DNA of 13,765 nucleotides from Lachnospiraceae bacterium (lineage in GTDB: Bacteria; Bacillota; Clostridia; Lachnospirales; Lachnospiraceae): assembly GCA_009774235.1 (NCBI GenBank), contig VSNJ01000112.1, positions 1 through 13,765 of the forward strand, read 5' to 3'. The translations under genes and the position numbers were made by a program. This document shows, piece by piece, positions 7,368 through 13,623 of the stretch. Below the pieces are notes generated by a model. That model was not told the DNA's origin. It searched no databases and saw nothing but the letters and a program-made list of their open reading frames with translations. Each line of letters opens with the position of its first letter. Position 1 is the first letter of the stretch.

Positions 7368-8444
7368 TTGAAATTTAGTATAACACCTGGAAATGTTAAG
7401 ATTTCAGGCAGGACTTTATATAAAGATGGCATACGTTTCCTGGGATACCCTGCAACATATATATCATTCAGGTTTAATGGAAGGCGTGCAACTGCTTCCA
7501 TAATATCTAATCCAGAAAATTTTCCAGCAGAGTGCCATGCATGGATAGCAGTCTATATAGATAATGGCAAAGTCCCAGCAAAAAGGATAGAACTTAAAGA
7601 TAGCAGGCAGGAAGTATTACTATATGAAAGTCCTGATACCAGGGAAGTGGCAATTACAATAATGAAATATTCTGAACCAGAATTTGCAATATGTGGTATT
7701 GAGTTTATTGAAACTGACAGTGATATCCTTCTTGCGCCTCCAGGTCCAAAAGAACGCCGTATACAGATTATAGGTGATTCTATTGCATGTGGTTATGGTG
7801 TTGAAGGCCTGGCAGACCGTTTGGAATTCAGGACATCAGAAGAAAATCCATCAAAAGCGTATTCTGTATTAATGGCACAGATATTAAATGCTGACTTTGA
7901 GATTGTTGCCTGGAACGGAAAAGGAATAATAACTTCATATGTTGGTGAAGAAGAAGATGCAGTGCCAGATAAATCATGGCTTATTCCAATGCTTTATAAA
8001 TATACAGATGCTGGCTGCTGCAGGGATTATTTTAAAGAGCCAGAAGAAAAATGGGAGCTTTGGGAACACAGCAGGTTTGAACCAGATATAATAACTATAT
8101 ATCTTGGGACAAATGATGCAAGCTATACACGTGGTATACCTGTAAGGGAAGAGGAGTTTATAAAAAACTATTTAGATTTTCTTGGATATATACATACAAA
8201 ACATCCAGATGCAGCAATTTTATGTATGCTTGGTACAATGGACCAGAGCCTGTGTCCAGCTGCCAGCAGTGCTGCCAGTATATTTAAAGAAAAACATCCA
8301 GAAACAAATATTTCATATCTAAAACTTCCAATGCAGTTAGAAGAGGATGGTACAGGTACATTCTGGCATCCAACATATAAAACCCAGCAGAAGGCAGCAG
8401 AGCTTATAGCAGGGCATATTAAACAAATGATGGGATGGCAGTAA
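7368..8444 (+). CDS. CE2-like SGNH carbohydrate esterase (predicted deacetylase)
   Basis: This is probably a carbohydrate deacetylase of family CE2, which removes acetyl groups from xylan- or mannan-type oligosaccharides. The 358 residues divide into an N-terminal beta-rich domain (about 1-120) and an SGNH hydrolase domain (about 130-358), the CE2 layout. Catalytic blocks seen: IGDS with Ser138, NGKG (183-186, oxyanion block), GTND (247-250) and WHPT with His334. There is no signal peptide or membrane segment, so it should act in the cytoplasm on imported oligosaccharides. The start is TTG, supported by GGGAGGG 6 bases upstream. The HD-GYP gene follows after 22 bases, so the two are probably co-transcribed. 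Substrate is inferred from family only. Confidence 0.8.
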   Translation: MKFSITPGNVKISGRTLYKDGIRFLGYPATYISFRFNGRRATASIISNPENFPAECHAWIAVYIDNGKVPAKRIELKDSRQEVLLYESPDTREVAITIMKYSEPEFAICGIEFIETDSDILLAPPGPKERRIQIIGDSIACGYGVEGLADRLEFRTSEENPSKAYSVLMAQILNADFEIVAWNGKGIITSYVGEEEDAVPDKSWLIPMLYKYTDAGCCRDYFKEPEEKWELWEHSRFEPDIITIYLGTNDASYTRGIPVREEEFIKNYLDFLGYIHTKHPDAAILCMLGTMDQSLCPAASSAASIFKEKHPETNISYLKLPMQLEEDGTGTFWHPTYKTQQKAAELIAGHIKQMMGWQ

Positions 8445-8466
8445 TAGTAATGAAAGGTGGATAGTT

Positions 8467-9570
8467 TTGATAAAAAGGTATTTTGTAAGAACACGTTCCA
8501 TTGAAGAGGGCATGCGCATTGACCAGCATATCAAAGACAGGCTTGACCGTACCCTTATAGCAAGAGGGACAATCCTTGACCAGTATATGATACAGTCACT
8601 GCAGAAACTTGGCATTGCAGGAATTTATGTAAGTGAAGGGGAAGAAGAACCTGCCCCTGAGGAAAAAGAACCTCCTCTGCCTCCTGAAATACAGAGGACT
8701 GTGGATAAGACAAGAAAAGAAGACCCTGCTAAAGTAAGGCTAAGTGAAAGCCTTAAACAGAGGGTTTCAACTGGTATGCAATATTTATACAATAATACAG
8801 ATGACGGGCATTTTGCCAATACATCTGCAAGAATTACTAATGACCTGATGAAGGCAATTAATGATAATGCTGCTATAGCTGTTGATATCAATGCATTAAA
8901 GACAAGCGATGAATATACGTTTAAACATAGTGTTGATGTTGCTACAATGTCTATGATTATTGCCAAAAATATGGGATATTCCCAGGATGACATATACAAT
9001 ATAGGGCTTGCTGGTCTTCTGCACGATATAGGCAAGTCAAAGGTGCCACTTGAGATACTTAACAAGCCAGCTAAATTAAATGATGAAGAATTTGCTGTAA
9101 TGAAGAAGCATACTATATTTGGATATGAAATAATAAAAGAAAAGGAGAATTTCTCTAAAACAATTGCACTTGCAGTATTACAGCACCATGAAAAGATGAA
9201 CGGCAAAGGATATCCATTAGGCATAACATCTGATAAGATAAGTAATTTTGCAAAAATCCTTTCTGTTGTAGATGTATATGATGCACTTGTAACAGAACGC
9301 CCATATAAAAAAGGCCTGTCACAAAGGACATCTATTGAAATGATTATGTCAATGACAGAAGAACTTGATATGAAAGCTATGAAGACTTTTTTTAAAACAG
9401 TAATATTATATCCTGTCGACTCAACAGTGGAGCTTAGTAATGGAGAGAAAGCAAGAGTAGTTGGTAATAATGATGGTTCTGTACTGCGGCCTACAGTTGT
9501 AAGTACTTCTACAGGCAAGGTGTATAATTTAACAGAAGATTTATCGTGTGCCAATATACTTATAGTCTGA
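8467..9570 (+). CDS. HD-GYP domain protein (predicted c-di-GMP phosphodiesterase)
   Basis: HD-GYP enzymes hydrolyse cyclic di-GMP and thereby lower the signal that promotes sessile growth. The 367-residue protein has an N-terminal segment (about 1-56) of the type often preceding HD-GYP domains, a Glu/Pro-rich linker (about 57-75), and an HD-GYP domain (about 140-310). Motifs are complete: His154, HDIGK (186-190), His215, the HH pair 240-241, GYP (248-250) and Asp269. A short beta-rich tail (about 315-367) follows. No receiver, sensor or membrane segment is present, so its input is unknown. The start is TTG with AAAGGTGG 6 bases upstream; an ATG 15 codons later is possible but less well placed. 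It follows the esterase gene closely. Confidence 0.9.
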   Translation: MIKRYFVRTRSIEEGMRIDQHIKDRLDRTLIARGTILDQYMIQSLQKLGIAGIYVSEGEEEPAPEEKEPPLPPEIQRTVDKTRKEDPAKVRLSESLKQRVSTGMQYLYNNTDDGHFANTSARITNDLMKAINDNAAIAVDINALKTSDEYTFKHSVDVATMSMIIAKNMGYSQDDIYNIGLAGLLHDIGKSKVPLEILNKPAKLNDEEFAVMKKHTIFGYEIIKEKENFSKTIALAVLQHHEKMNGKGYPLGITSDKISNFAKILSVVDVYDALVTERPYKKGLSQRTSIEMIMSMTEELDMKAMKTFFKTVILYPVDSTVELSNGEKARVVGNNDGSVLRPTVVSTSTGKVYNLTEDLSCANILIV

Positions 9571-9576
9571 AAAAAG

Positions 9577-9643
9577 AAAAACTACCATTACATAACAACT
9601 GGAATATATCCATTTTGCCCAATGTTATGTATTGGTAGTTTTT
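9577..9643. terminator. Bidirectional terminator, near-perfect 21-base inverted repeat
   Basis: The arms at 9577-9597 and 9623-9643 are complementary at 20 of 21 positions. Each outer end is A/T-rich, so the transcript from either strand ends in a U run. The 25-base loop contains a small nested hairpin (TGGA/TCCA around 9600). It starts 7 bases after the HD-GYP stop codon and lies 70 bases past the 3' end of tRNA-Leu on the other strand, so it can close both convergent units. Confidence 0.88.
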
Positions 9644-9712
9644 ATTGTATTATAATTGTTTCTGCTTCTGTATGCTGTCACGATAACTTTAATAAATGTA
9701 TAAAAAATCCAA

Positions 9713-9794
9713 TGCGGAATGTGGGAGTCGAACCCACACGGGCTGCCCCACAAGAACCTAAATCTTGCATGTCTGCCAATTCCATCAATTCCGC
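9713..9794 (-). tRNA. tRNA-Leu, anticodon UAG
   Basis: Read on the - strand, the 82-base sequence has acceptor arms GCGGAAT and ATTCCGC with discriminator A, a T arm around GGTTCGACTCC, a long variable arm typical of class II tRNAs, and an anticodon stem CAAGA/TCTTG enclosing the loop TTTAGGT. The anticodon is UAG, which reads CUA and, by wobble, other CUN leucine codons. CCA is not encoded and must be added after transcription. A T run follows the 3' end, and the gene has its own promoter. Confidence 0.95.
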
Positions 9795-9821
9795 AGAAGC
9801 AGAATAAAAACCTGCTTAACT

Positions 9822-9850
9822 AGTTTAACATTAAAATGTATTTGTGTCAA
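9822..9850 (-). promoter_or_regulatory. Promoter of tRNA-Leu(UAG)
   Basis: On the - strand a perfect TTGACA (9845-9850 on the + strand) is followed after 17 bases by TAAACT (9822-9827), 4 of 6 matches. Transcription would start near 9815, about 20 bases before the tRNA. The leader includes AAGCAG/CTGCTT, which can form a small hairpin. The promoter lies between the tRNA and the stop codon of the response regulator, so the tRNA can be made independently. Confidence 0.7.
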
Positions 9851-9879
9851 TTATAAATTCTATGCCTTTATACAGAAAC

Positions 9880-11442
9880 TTATCCTTCATTGGCACGGTT
9901 TTTCTTACGGAATTCAGCGGGGCTCATATTTACATATTTCTTAAATTTTGTATGGAAATAGTCAACATTTTTATATCCAGTTTTTTCTGAAATTTCATAT
10001 ACCTTTAAATTACTATTAAGAAGCAGTTCCTTAGAGTGTTTTATACGTACCTTGTCAACAAATACATTAAAACCTTCACCGGCTTTTTTATTAAAAATTT
10101 TGCCTAGATATGAACTATTATATCCAAACAGTGGTGCAATAGTTTCAAGCTTTATATTGTCCATATAGTTATGCTCAATATAATGCATTATATCATCTAA
10201 TACCCCTTCACTTGAAGGATTGCCTATAGTGCGTATAATCATATCAAACTGTTCTGTGAAATAGAGCATTATTTCATATAAATAGTATCTGTTATTTATG
10301 TAATCAATAATTTCTGCATTACCTGGAAAGGCAATATCAGAGTTATGATACAAATGTGAAAGTTTTTCTTTAATAGACAGATAAAGGTCAGTCAGGAAAA
10401 GTTTTATACGTGGTATATCACTGTCTGAATTAAAAAGGTTATGTTCAAGTTCATGTAGTGTTTCTGCAACCTGGTTACGTTTGGAAGCTTGTATATATCC
10501 AGTAAGGAGTTCACAGTATTCTGTAATGACATCAGGAGATAAATTGTATTTATCTTTTGTATCTGGCTTAGGCAGCTGGTCATAACCTATTGTATGCTGC
10601 TTATCTTCGCAGAAAAATCTTCTTTGAAGAAGTTTTAAGGCTTCTTTATAAGAAATATGGATATCTTCAAGTGAACTAACTTCACGGCCATATGCAATAA
10701 ATAGTGAGTCAAGTGGTGAATTTTGCTGCGGTTTTAATTCCTTGTCATAATGTGCAAGAAATTCCTGGAATTTATTTAAAGTAAAAGTACCTTTTAGTAG
10801 TATTACTTCATTTTGGCCTATTTTAATATTTTCATAAGAACTGTTAGCTTCATTAGTTACTTTAAGCAGGTCAGAGAAATGATACTGGATATTCTGGGCA
10901 TTCCTGCTGTAATTTTCATATATTACCACCTGGTATTTATCTGAAATAAGTTTTATATCCTGTACATTAACATTTTTAATATCTGTTTTATTAGTAAGGA
11001 TATCCAGCAGTATTATGCCTTTAGCCTTGTCCCTGTACTGGTTTATGGTATTGCGTTTTAATGCTTCCTTGCCAAGCTGTTCTTTTATTTCATTAAGTGT
11101 CTGTGCAAGCTCATCTTCTTCAAGTGGTTTTGTAAGATAATAATCTACACCAGTCCTTATAGCGGATTGTGCGTATTTAAAATCAGCAAATCCGCTTAAA
11201 ATTATAACTTTGCCTTTAAATCCTTTTTGACGTGCTGTTTTTACTACATCAAGCCCAAGCATTTTTGGCATACGTATATCTATAAGTACCAGGTCTGGAT
11301 GTGAGCTGGTTATAAAATTAAGGGCATCTTCTCCGTTAGCCGCTTCTCCCGCAATCTTAAAGCCAAAGGCTTCCCAGTCTATTATACATTTTAGTCCTTG
11401 GCGTATAATTAGTTCATCATCAGCAATAAATACTGTATACAT
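9880..11442 (-). CDS. YesN-type response regulator with AraC DNA-binding domain
   Basis: This is a transcription factor of the YesN class, normally switched on by phosphorylation from a membrane histidine kinase and often controlling sugar-transport or polysaccharide-use genes. The 520 residues comprise a receiver domain (1-120; acidic pair Asp8-Asp9, phosphoacceptor Asp55, Ser83, Lys105), a long middle region (about 125-415) with no motif I recognise, and an AraC-type DNA-binding domain (about 417-515) with two helix-turn-helix units (about 431-452 and 481-502) ending in MSPAEFRK. AAGGAGGAACC directly precedes the ATG. No histidine kinase gene is adjacent on either side, so it is an orphan here. 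The neighbouring esterase could be a target, but that is a guess. Confidence 0.92.
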   Translation of the reverse strand: MYTVFIADDELIIRQGLKCIIDWEAFGFKIAGEAANGEDALNFITSSHPDLVLIDIRMPKMLGLDVVKTARQKGFKGKVIILSGFADFKYAQSAIRTGVDYYLTKPLEEDELAQTLNEIKEQLGKEALKRNTINQYRDKAKGIILLDILTNKTDIKNVNVQDIKLISDKYQVVIYENYSRNAQNIQYHFSDLLKVTNEANSSYENIKIGQNEVILLKGTFTLNKFQEFLAHYDKELKPQQNSPLDSLFIAYGREVSSLEDIHISYKEALKLLQRRFFCEDKQHTIGYDQLPKPDTKDKYNLSPDVITEYCELLTGYIQASKRNQVAETLHELEHNLFNSDSDIPRIKLFLTDLYLSIKEKLSHLYHNSDIAFPGNAEIIDYINNRYYLYEIMLYFTEQFDMIIRTIGNPSSEGVLDDIMHYIEHNYMDNIKLETIAPLFGYNSSYLGKIFNKKAGEGFNVFVDKVRIKHSKELLLNSNLKVYEISEKTGYKNVDYFHTKFKKYVNMSPAEFRKKNRANEG

Positions 11443-11495
11443 GGTTCCTCCTTAAGCCAGATGGATATCTGCAATCCGTCCTGCTACTTGCTTAT

Positions 11496-11570
11496 AACCT
11501 TATTAAGAAAATCTTGTACCTGTTATTTTTATTTATGGTACATAAGCAGAGAGACTTTCTTTATAAGGTT
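11496..11570. repeat. Nested inverted repeat upstream of the response regulator gene
   Basis: AACCTTATTAAGAAA (11496-11510) is complementary to TTTCTTTATAAGGTT (11556-11570) at 14 of 15 positions. Inside it, TGTACC (11515-11520) pairs perfectly with GGTACA (11537-11542). As RNA this would be one long two-tier hairpin of 75 bases. It lies 54 bases before the response regulator start codon and has no T run in either direction, so it does not look like a terminator. It could be a 5' UTR structure or a pair of protein-binding sites. Confidence 0.65.
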
Positions 11571-11626
11571 AAATATATCTACATGGCAGCAATTTTCTGT
11601 CTGCATTTATAATGGCATCCTGTAAA

Positions 11627-11655
11627 ATTATAAAAAACCGCATAAATGATAAAAT
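11627..11655 (-). promoter_or_regulatory. Weak candidate promoter for the response regulator gene
   Basis: A perfect TATAAT occurs on the - strand (ATTATA at 11627-11632 on the + strand), but the matching -35 region is poor. If used, transcription would start near 11620 and the 5' UTR of about 178 bases would include the nested inverted repeat. In this AT-rich region the match could be chance. Confidence 0.25.
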
Positions 11656-11703
11656 GCAGTCATAAATTCTGTATTAGAAAATATTTATTTCTGCTTGCAG
11701 GTT

Positions 11704-11733
11704 TTGCTATTTATAAAACAGTAATTTTATAAA
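11704..11733 (+). promoter_or_regulatory. Candidate promoter for spmB
   Basis: TTGCTA (11704-11709), an 18-base spacer and TATAAA (11728-11733, 5 of 6 matches) lie about 95 bases before the spmB start. The two TTTATAAAACA copies overlap this site. A sporulation sigma factor could be used instead; I cannot tell from sequence alone. Confidence 0.35.
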
Positions 11734-11829
11734 ACATAATTATATAAAAAAAACAAAACTTTCGCAAGTGGAATGTTTTGCAACTGTATATACCAGAAGT
11801 TAATGGTATGGGAAAGGATTGGGGCTGTT

Positions 11830-12381
11830 ATGGATATTGTGGCGTTTATTTCAAATTTAATAATACCTGTCCTTATATTTTATGTAATAGGATATGGTCT
11901 TTTAAATAAGGTAGATATTTTTGATGCATTCATAAACGGGGCAGCAGATGGTTTTAAAGTAGTTATTAATATACTGCCAACCCTGATAGGTTTAATGATG
12001 GCTATAGGGCTTTTAAGAGCGTCTGGGGCACTTGAGGCATTTGGGAATATTTTGTCACCATATATGGAATATATTAAATTTCCAGCAGAACTTGTACCAC
12101 TGTCACTGGTTAAGATGTTTTCCTCGTCAGCAGCAACTGGTCTTTTAACAGATATCTATAAGAATTTTGGTACTGATTCCAAGCCAGGCTTTATGGCCTC
12201 GCTGCTTATGTGTTGTTCAGAAACAATTTTTTATACAATATCAGTTTATTTTATGGCAACTGGCAGTAAAGAACATAAGCCAGTGACAGGAATGAGATGG
12301 ATGCTTGCAGGGGCACTTATATGTACATTTGCCGGAATGGCAGCCTGTGTATTAATAACAAGTTTACTTAATATTTCTTAA
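11830..12381 (+). CDS. spmB: Spore maturation protein B (SpmB)
   Basis: SpmB is a membrane protein with a nucleoside-recognition (Gate) domain, needed with SpmA for normal spore core dehydration and heat resistance in Bacillus and Clostridium. The 183-residue protein has hydrophobic segments at about 3-24, 41-64, 87-102, 122-140 and 157-180. Family features are the IIPxLIGxxxAIxLLRASGALE block after the second segment, PAELVPLSLVK, and the late SETIFYTISVYF helix. I choose ATG at 11830, because the protein then starts like SpmB; in-frame ATGs at 11773 and 11803 would add residues not seen in the family. A GGGG lies 5 bases and an AAAGGA 11 bases upstream. The usual partner gene spmA is not adjacent. 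Confidence 0.85.
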   Translation: MDIVAFISNLIIPVLIFYVIGYGLLNKVDIFDAFINGAADGFKVVINILPTLIGLMMAIGLLRASGALEAFGNILSPYMEYIKFPAELVPLSLVKMFSSSAATGLLTDIYKNFGTDSKPGFMASLLMCCSETIFYTISVYFMATGSKEHKPVTGMRWMLAGALICTFAGMAACVLITSLLNIS

Positions 12382-12411
12382 AAAATGTGGGAACTCAAAT
12401 AAAAATAAGAA

Positions 12412-12464
12412 TTGATTTATCTGCTTATATTGTGCATAATAGATTTGTAACTGGAAATTATGCA
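12412..12464 (+). promoter_or_regulatory. Promoter with overlapping inverted repeat (operator-like)
   Basis: TTGATT (12412-12417), 17 bases and CATAAT (12435-12440, 5 of 6) form a good sigma-A promoter for the small cysteine-rich protein gene. A perfect 8-base inverted repeat, TGCATAAT (12433-12440) with ATTATGCA (12457-12464), covers the -10 box and the expected start site near 12447. This is where a repressor would bind. The centres of the arms are 24 bases apart. Alternatively, the arms form an RNA hairpin at the 5' end of the message. Confidence 0.5.
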
Positions 12465-12479
12465 TAGATTGGGGAGTTT

Positions 12480-12653
12480 ATGGAAGAGTGTACTTTATGT
12501 GCGAATTATACATATGATATGGAATTTTCAGAATATTATTGTGATATAAATATGGATGAAGATGATTTTATGCGTTTTATAAGCAATAATTATAAATCAT
12601 GCCCTTATTTCAGAAATGGTGATGAATACGAAATTGTGAGAAAGCAGATTTAG
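12480..12653 (+). CDS. Small four-cysteine protein, DUF6472-like
   Basis: This 57-residue protein begins MEECTLCANYTYDMEFSEYY and ends GDEYEIVRKQI. It has four cysteines (4, 7, 21 and 41) in the pattern C-x2-C-x13-C-x19-C, which could bind zinc or an iron-sulfur cluster, with a CPYFRNGDEY block around the last one. It is acidic in the middle (DINMDEDDF). No signal peptide or membrane segment is seen. From memory it resembles DUF6472, a small family seen in Lachnospiraceae, of unknown function; I could not check this by search. The start is ATG at 12480, with GGGGAG (12471-12476) upstream. It has a promoter with an overlapping inverted repeat and may be co-transcribed with the phosphatase gene 60 bases downstream. 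Confidence 0.75.
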   Translation: MEECTLCANYTYDMEFSEYYCDINMDEDDFMRFISNNYKSCPYFRNGDEYEIVRKQI

Positions 12654-12713
12654 TACCTGTATTTATGGAATAAATGTTTATGTATCTGTGTGGATTACCT
12701 GGGAGGAAGAATA

Positions 12714-13307
12714 ATGTGGCAGGGATTAATGGAACTTGATGGCAATATTTTACTTTATGTGCAGGATAACCTGCGGACTGATATATTAGACAGTATAGCA
12801 GTTCCTTTTACATCACTTGGCAATGCAGGGCTGGTGTGGATATTAATTGTTGCAATGCTGGTTATGTATAGAAACACAAGAAAAGACGGGTTGTATTGTG
12901 TAGTGTCACTTATTATGTGTTTTATAGTAGTAAATCTTTTTCTTAAAAATGTAGTTGCAAGAATAAGACCATATGATGCAATGGAACAGATAAGATGCCT
13001 TGTAGAACCGCAAATGGATTATTCTTTCCCATCAGGGCATACAGCTATCGCATTTGCAGCATCAGTGCCAGTGTTTATATTATCCAGTAAAAGGCTGGGT
13101 GTGGTAATGTTAATTTTCTCTGTTTTAATGGGGTTGTCAAGAATATATGTATGTGTGCACTATCCAACAGATGTAATAGGTGGTGCAGTTATTGGAATAT
13201 TGTGCGGTCTTGTAACAGGACTGGTTATATATCCAAGGTTTGAAAGACACAATAAAAAAAATTCCAAGAAAATGAAAAAAAGTGTTGACAGAATTAACAG
13301 GAGGTGA
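12714..13307 (+). CDS. PAP2-family membrane phosphatase (undecaprenyl-diphosphatase-like)
   Basis: PAP2 membrane phosphatases remove phosphate from lipid phosphates; bacterial ones of this size often recycle undecaprenyl diphosphate for cell wall synthesis, as BcrC and PgpB do. The 197-residue protein has the three catalytic motifs: K78-x6-R85-P86, PSGH (106-109), and S142-R143-x5-H149-x3-D153, with His109 and His149 the expected catalytic pair. Hydrophobic segments lie at about 37-51, 60-77, 111-124, 128-141 and 154-174, followed by a strongly basic cytoplasmic-type tail (about 175-197). I choose ATG at 12714, after GGGAGGAA, over an in-frame GTG at 12690. The last codons overlap the promoter of the downstream tRNA. 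The lipid substrate is not decided by the sequence. Confidence 0.9.
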   Translation: MWQGLMELDGNILLYVQDNLRTDILDSIAVPFTSLGNAGLVWILIVAMLVMYRNTRKDGLYCVVSLIMCFIVVNLFLKNVVARIRPYDAMEQIRCLVEPQMDYSFPSGHTAIAFAASVPVFILSSKRLGVVMLIFSVLMGLSRIYVCVHYPTDVIGGAVIGILCGLVTGLVIYPRFERHNKKNSKKMKKSVDRINRR

Positions 13308-13313
13308 TAATAT
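13285..13313 (+). promoter_or_regulatory. Promoter of tRNA-Leu(AAG), overlapping the phosphatase 3' end
   Basis: A perfect TTGACA (13285-13290), a 17-base spacer and TAATAT (13308-13313) give a strong sigma-A promoter. The -35 box and spacer lie inside the last codons and the stop codon of the phosphatase gene (TGA at 13305-13307). Transcription would start near 13320, about 37 bases before the tRNA. The layout matches the promoter of the other tRNA-Leu in this window. Confidence 0.7.
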
Positions 13314-13356
13314 ATTTATTGTTCAGTGCGGCGGCACAGGACAGTAAATAGAATAT

Positions 13357-13440
13357 GCGGAAGTGCTGGAACTGGCAGACAGGCTAGACTAAGGATCTAG
13401 TGTTGGCAACGACGTGAGGGTTCAAGTCCCTTCTTCCGCA
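13357..13440 (+). tRNA. tRNA-Leu, anticodon AAG
   Basis: The 84-base sequence has acceptor arms GCGGAAG and CTTCCGC with discriminator A, a T arm around GGTTCAAGTCC, a class II variable arm (GTTG-GCAA-CGAC) and an anticodon stem CTAGA/TCTAG enclosing the loop CTAAGGA. The anticodon is AAG, reading CUU; A34 is probably edited to inosine by TadA, which would allow CUC and CUA as well. Most bacteria use GAG for this job. CCA is not encoded. A terminator follows 8 bases downstream. Confidence 0.95.
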
Positions 13441-13447
13441 TTACTTT

Positions 13448-13474
13448 AAAAGCCTTATGGAGTAGGGCTTTTTT
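13448..13474 (+). terminator. Rho-independent terminator of tRNA-Leu(AAG)
   Basis: AAAAGCC (13448-13454) pairs with GGCTTTT (13466-13472), and the T run continues to 13474. The loop is 11 bases. The stem starts 8 bases after the tRNA 3' end. It may also serve read-through from the phosphatase gene. Confidence 0.8.
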
Positions 13475-13554
13475 AATTTTAAAAAGAATATAGTATACAT
13501 ATGTAATCCAGTTTTTAAAAAATCTGAAAGCAACAAGTATTTTAGTAAGAGAAA

Positions 13555-13588
13555 TATGAAAATAAAGCTTTAAAGTATGAAAATAAAG
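13555..13588. repeat. Two copies of a 13-base direct repeat, 21-base period
   Basis: TATGAAAATAAAG occurs at 13555-13567 and again at 13576-13588 without mismatch. The copies start 21 bases apart, which is two turns of the DNA helix, so a protein could bind both on one face. In such AT-rich DNA a chance origin is possible. Confidence 0.6.
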
Positions 13589-13623
13589 GAATTCCCATTT
13601 TTTTAGAAATAATGTATAAAATC

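Larger units (their letters stand above)
11443..11829. other. Divergent intergenic region between response regulator and spmB
   Basis: These 387 bases hold no gene I can support. They contain the ribosome binding site of the response regulator (near 11447-11453), a nested inverted repeat (11496-11570), candidate promoters on both strands, and two copies of TTTATAAAACA (11710-11720 and 11726-11736) 16 bases apart. The section from 11640 to 11770 is strongly AT-rich. The size and content fit a shared control region for two divergent genes. Confidence 0.6.

Noticed and set aside
8625..9554. 309-codon open frame on the - strand within the HD-GYP gene
   Set aside because: It is a shadow of the well-supported HD-GYP gene on the + strand. 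Its translation is Ser/Ile/Leu-rich without any motif, and no ribosome binding site is seen.
9622..9807. Open frame of 61 codons on the + strand across the tRNA-Leu(UAG) gene
   Set aside because: Its middle (VGVEPTRAAPQEPKS) is the well-known false peptide obtained when a tRNA gene is translated on the wrong strand. It has no ribosome binding site and lies over the terminator and the tRNA.
1488..12450. Shared TAATAGATTTGT string at about 1488 and 12438 as a possible dispersed repeat
   Set aside because: It is a single 12-base AT-rich match in 13.8 kb with no similarity in the flanks, so it is most likely chance.
13298..13350. Small gene after AGGAGGTGAT near the end of the phosphatase gene
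   Set aside because: The AGGAGG encodes the last two arginines of the phosphatase. The only frame at a suitable distance is about ten codons from a TTG, and the region is better explained as the tRNA promoter and leader.
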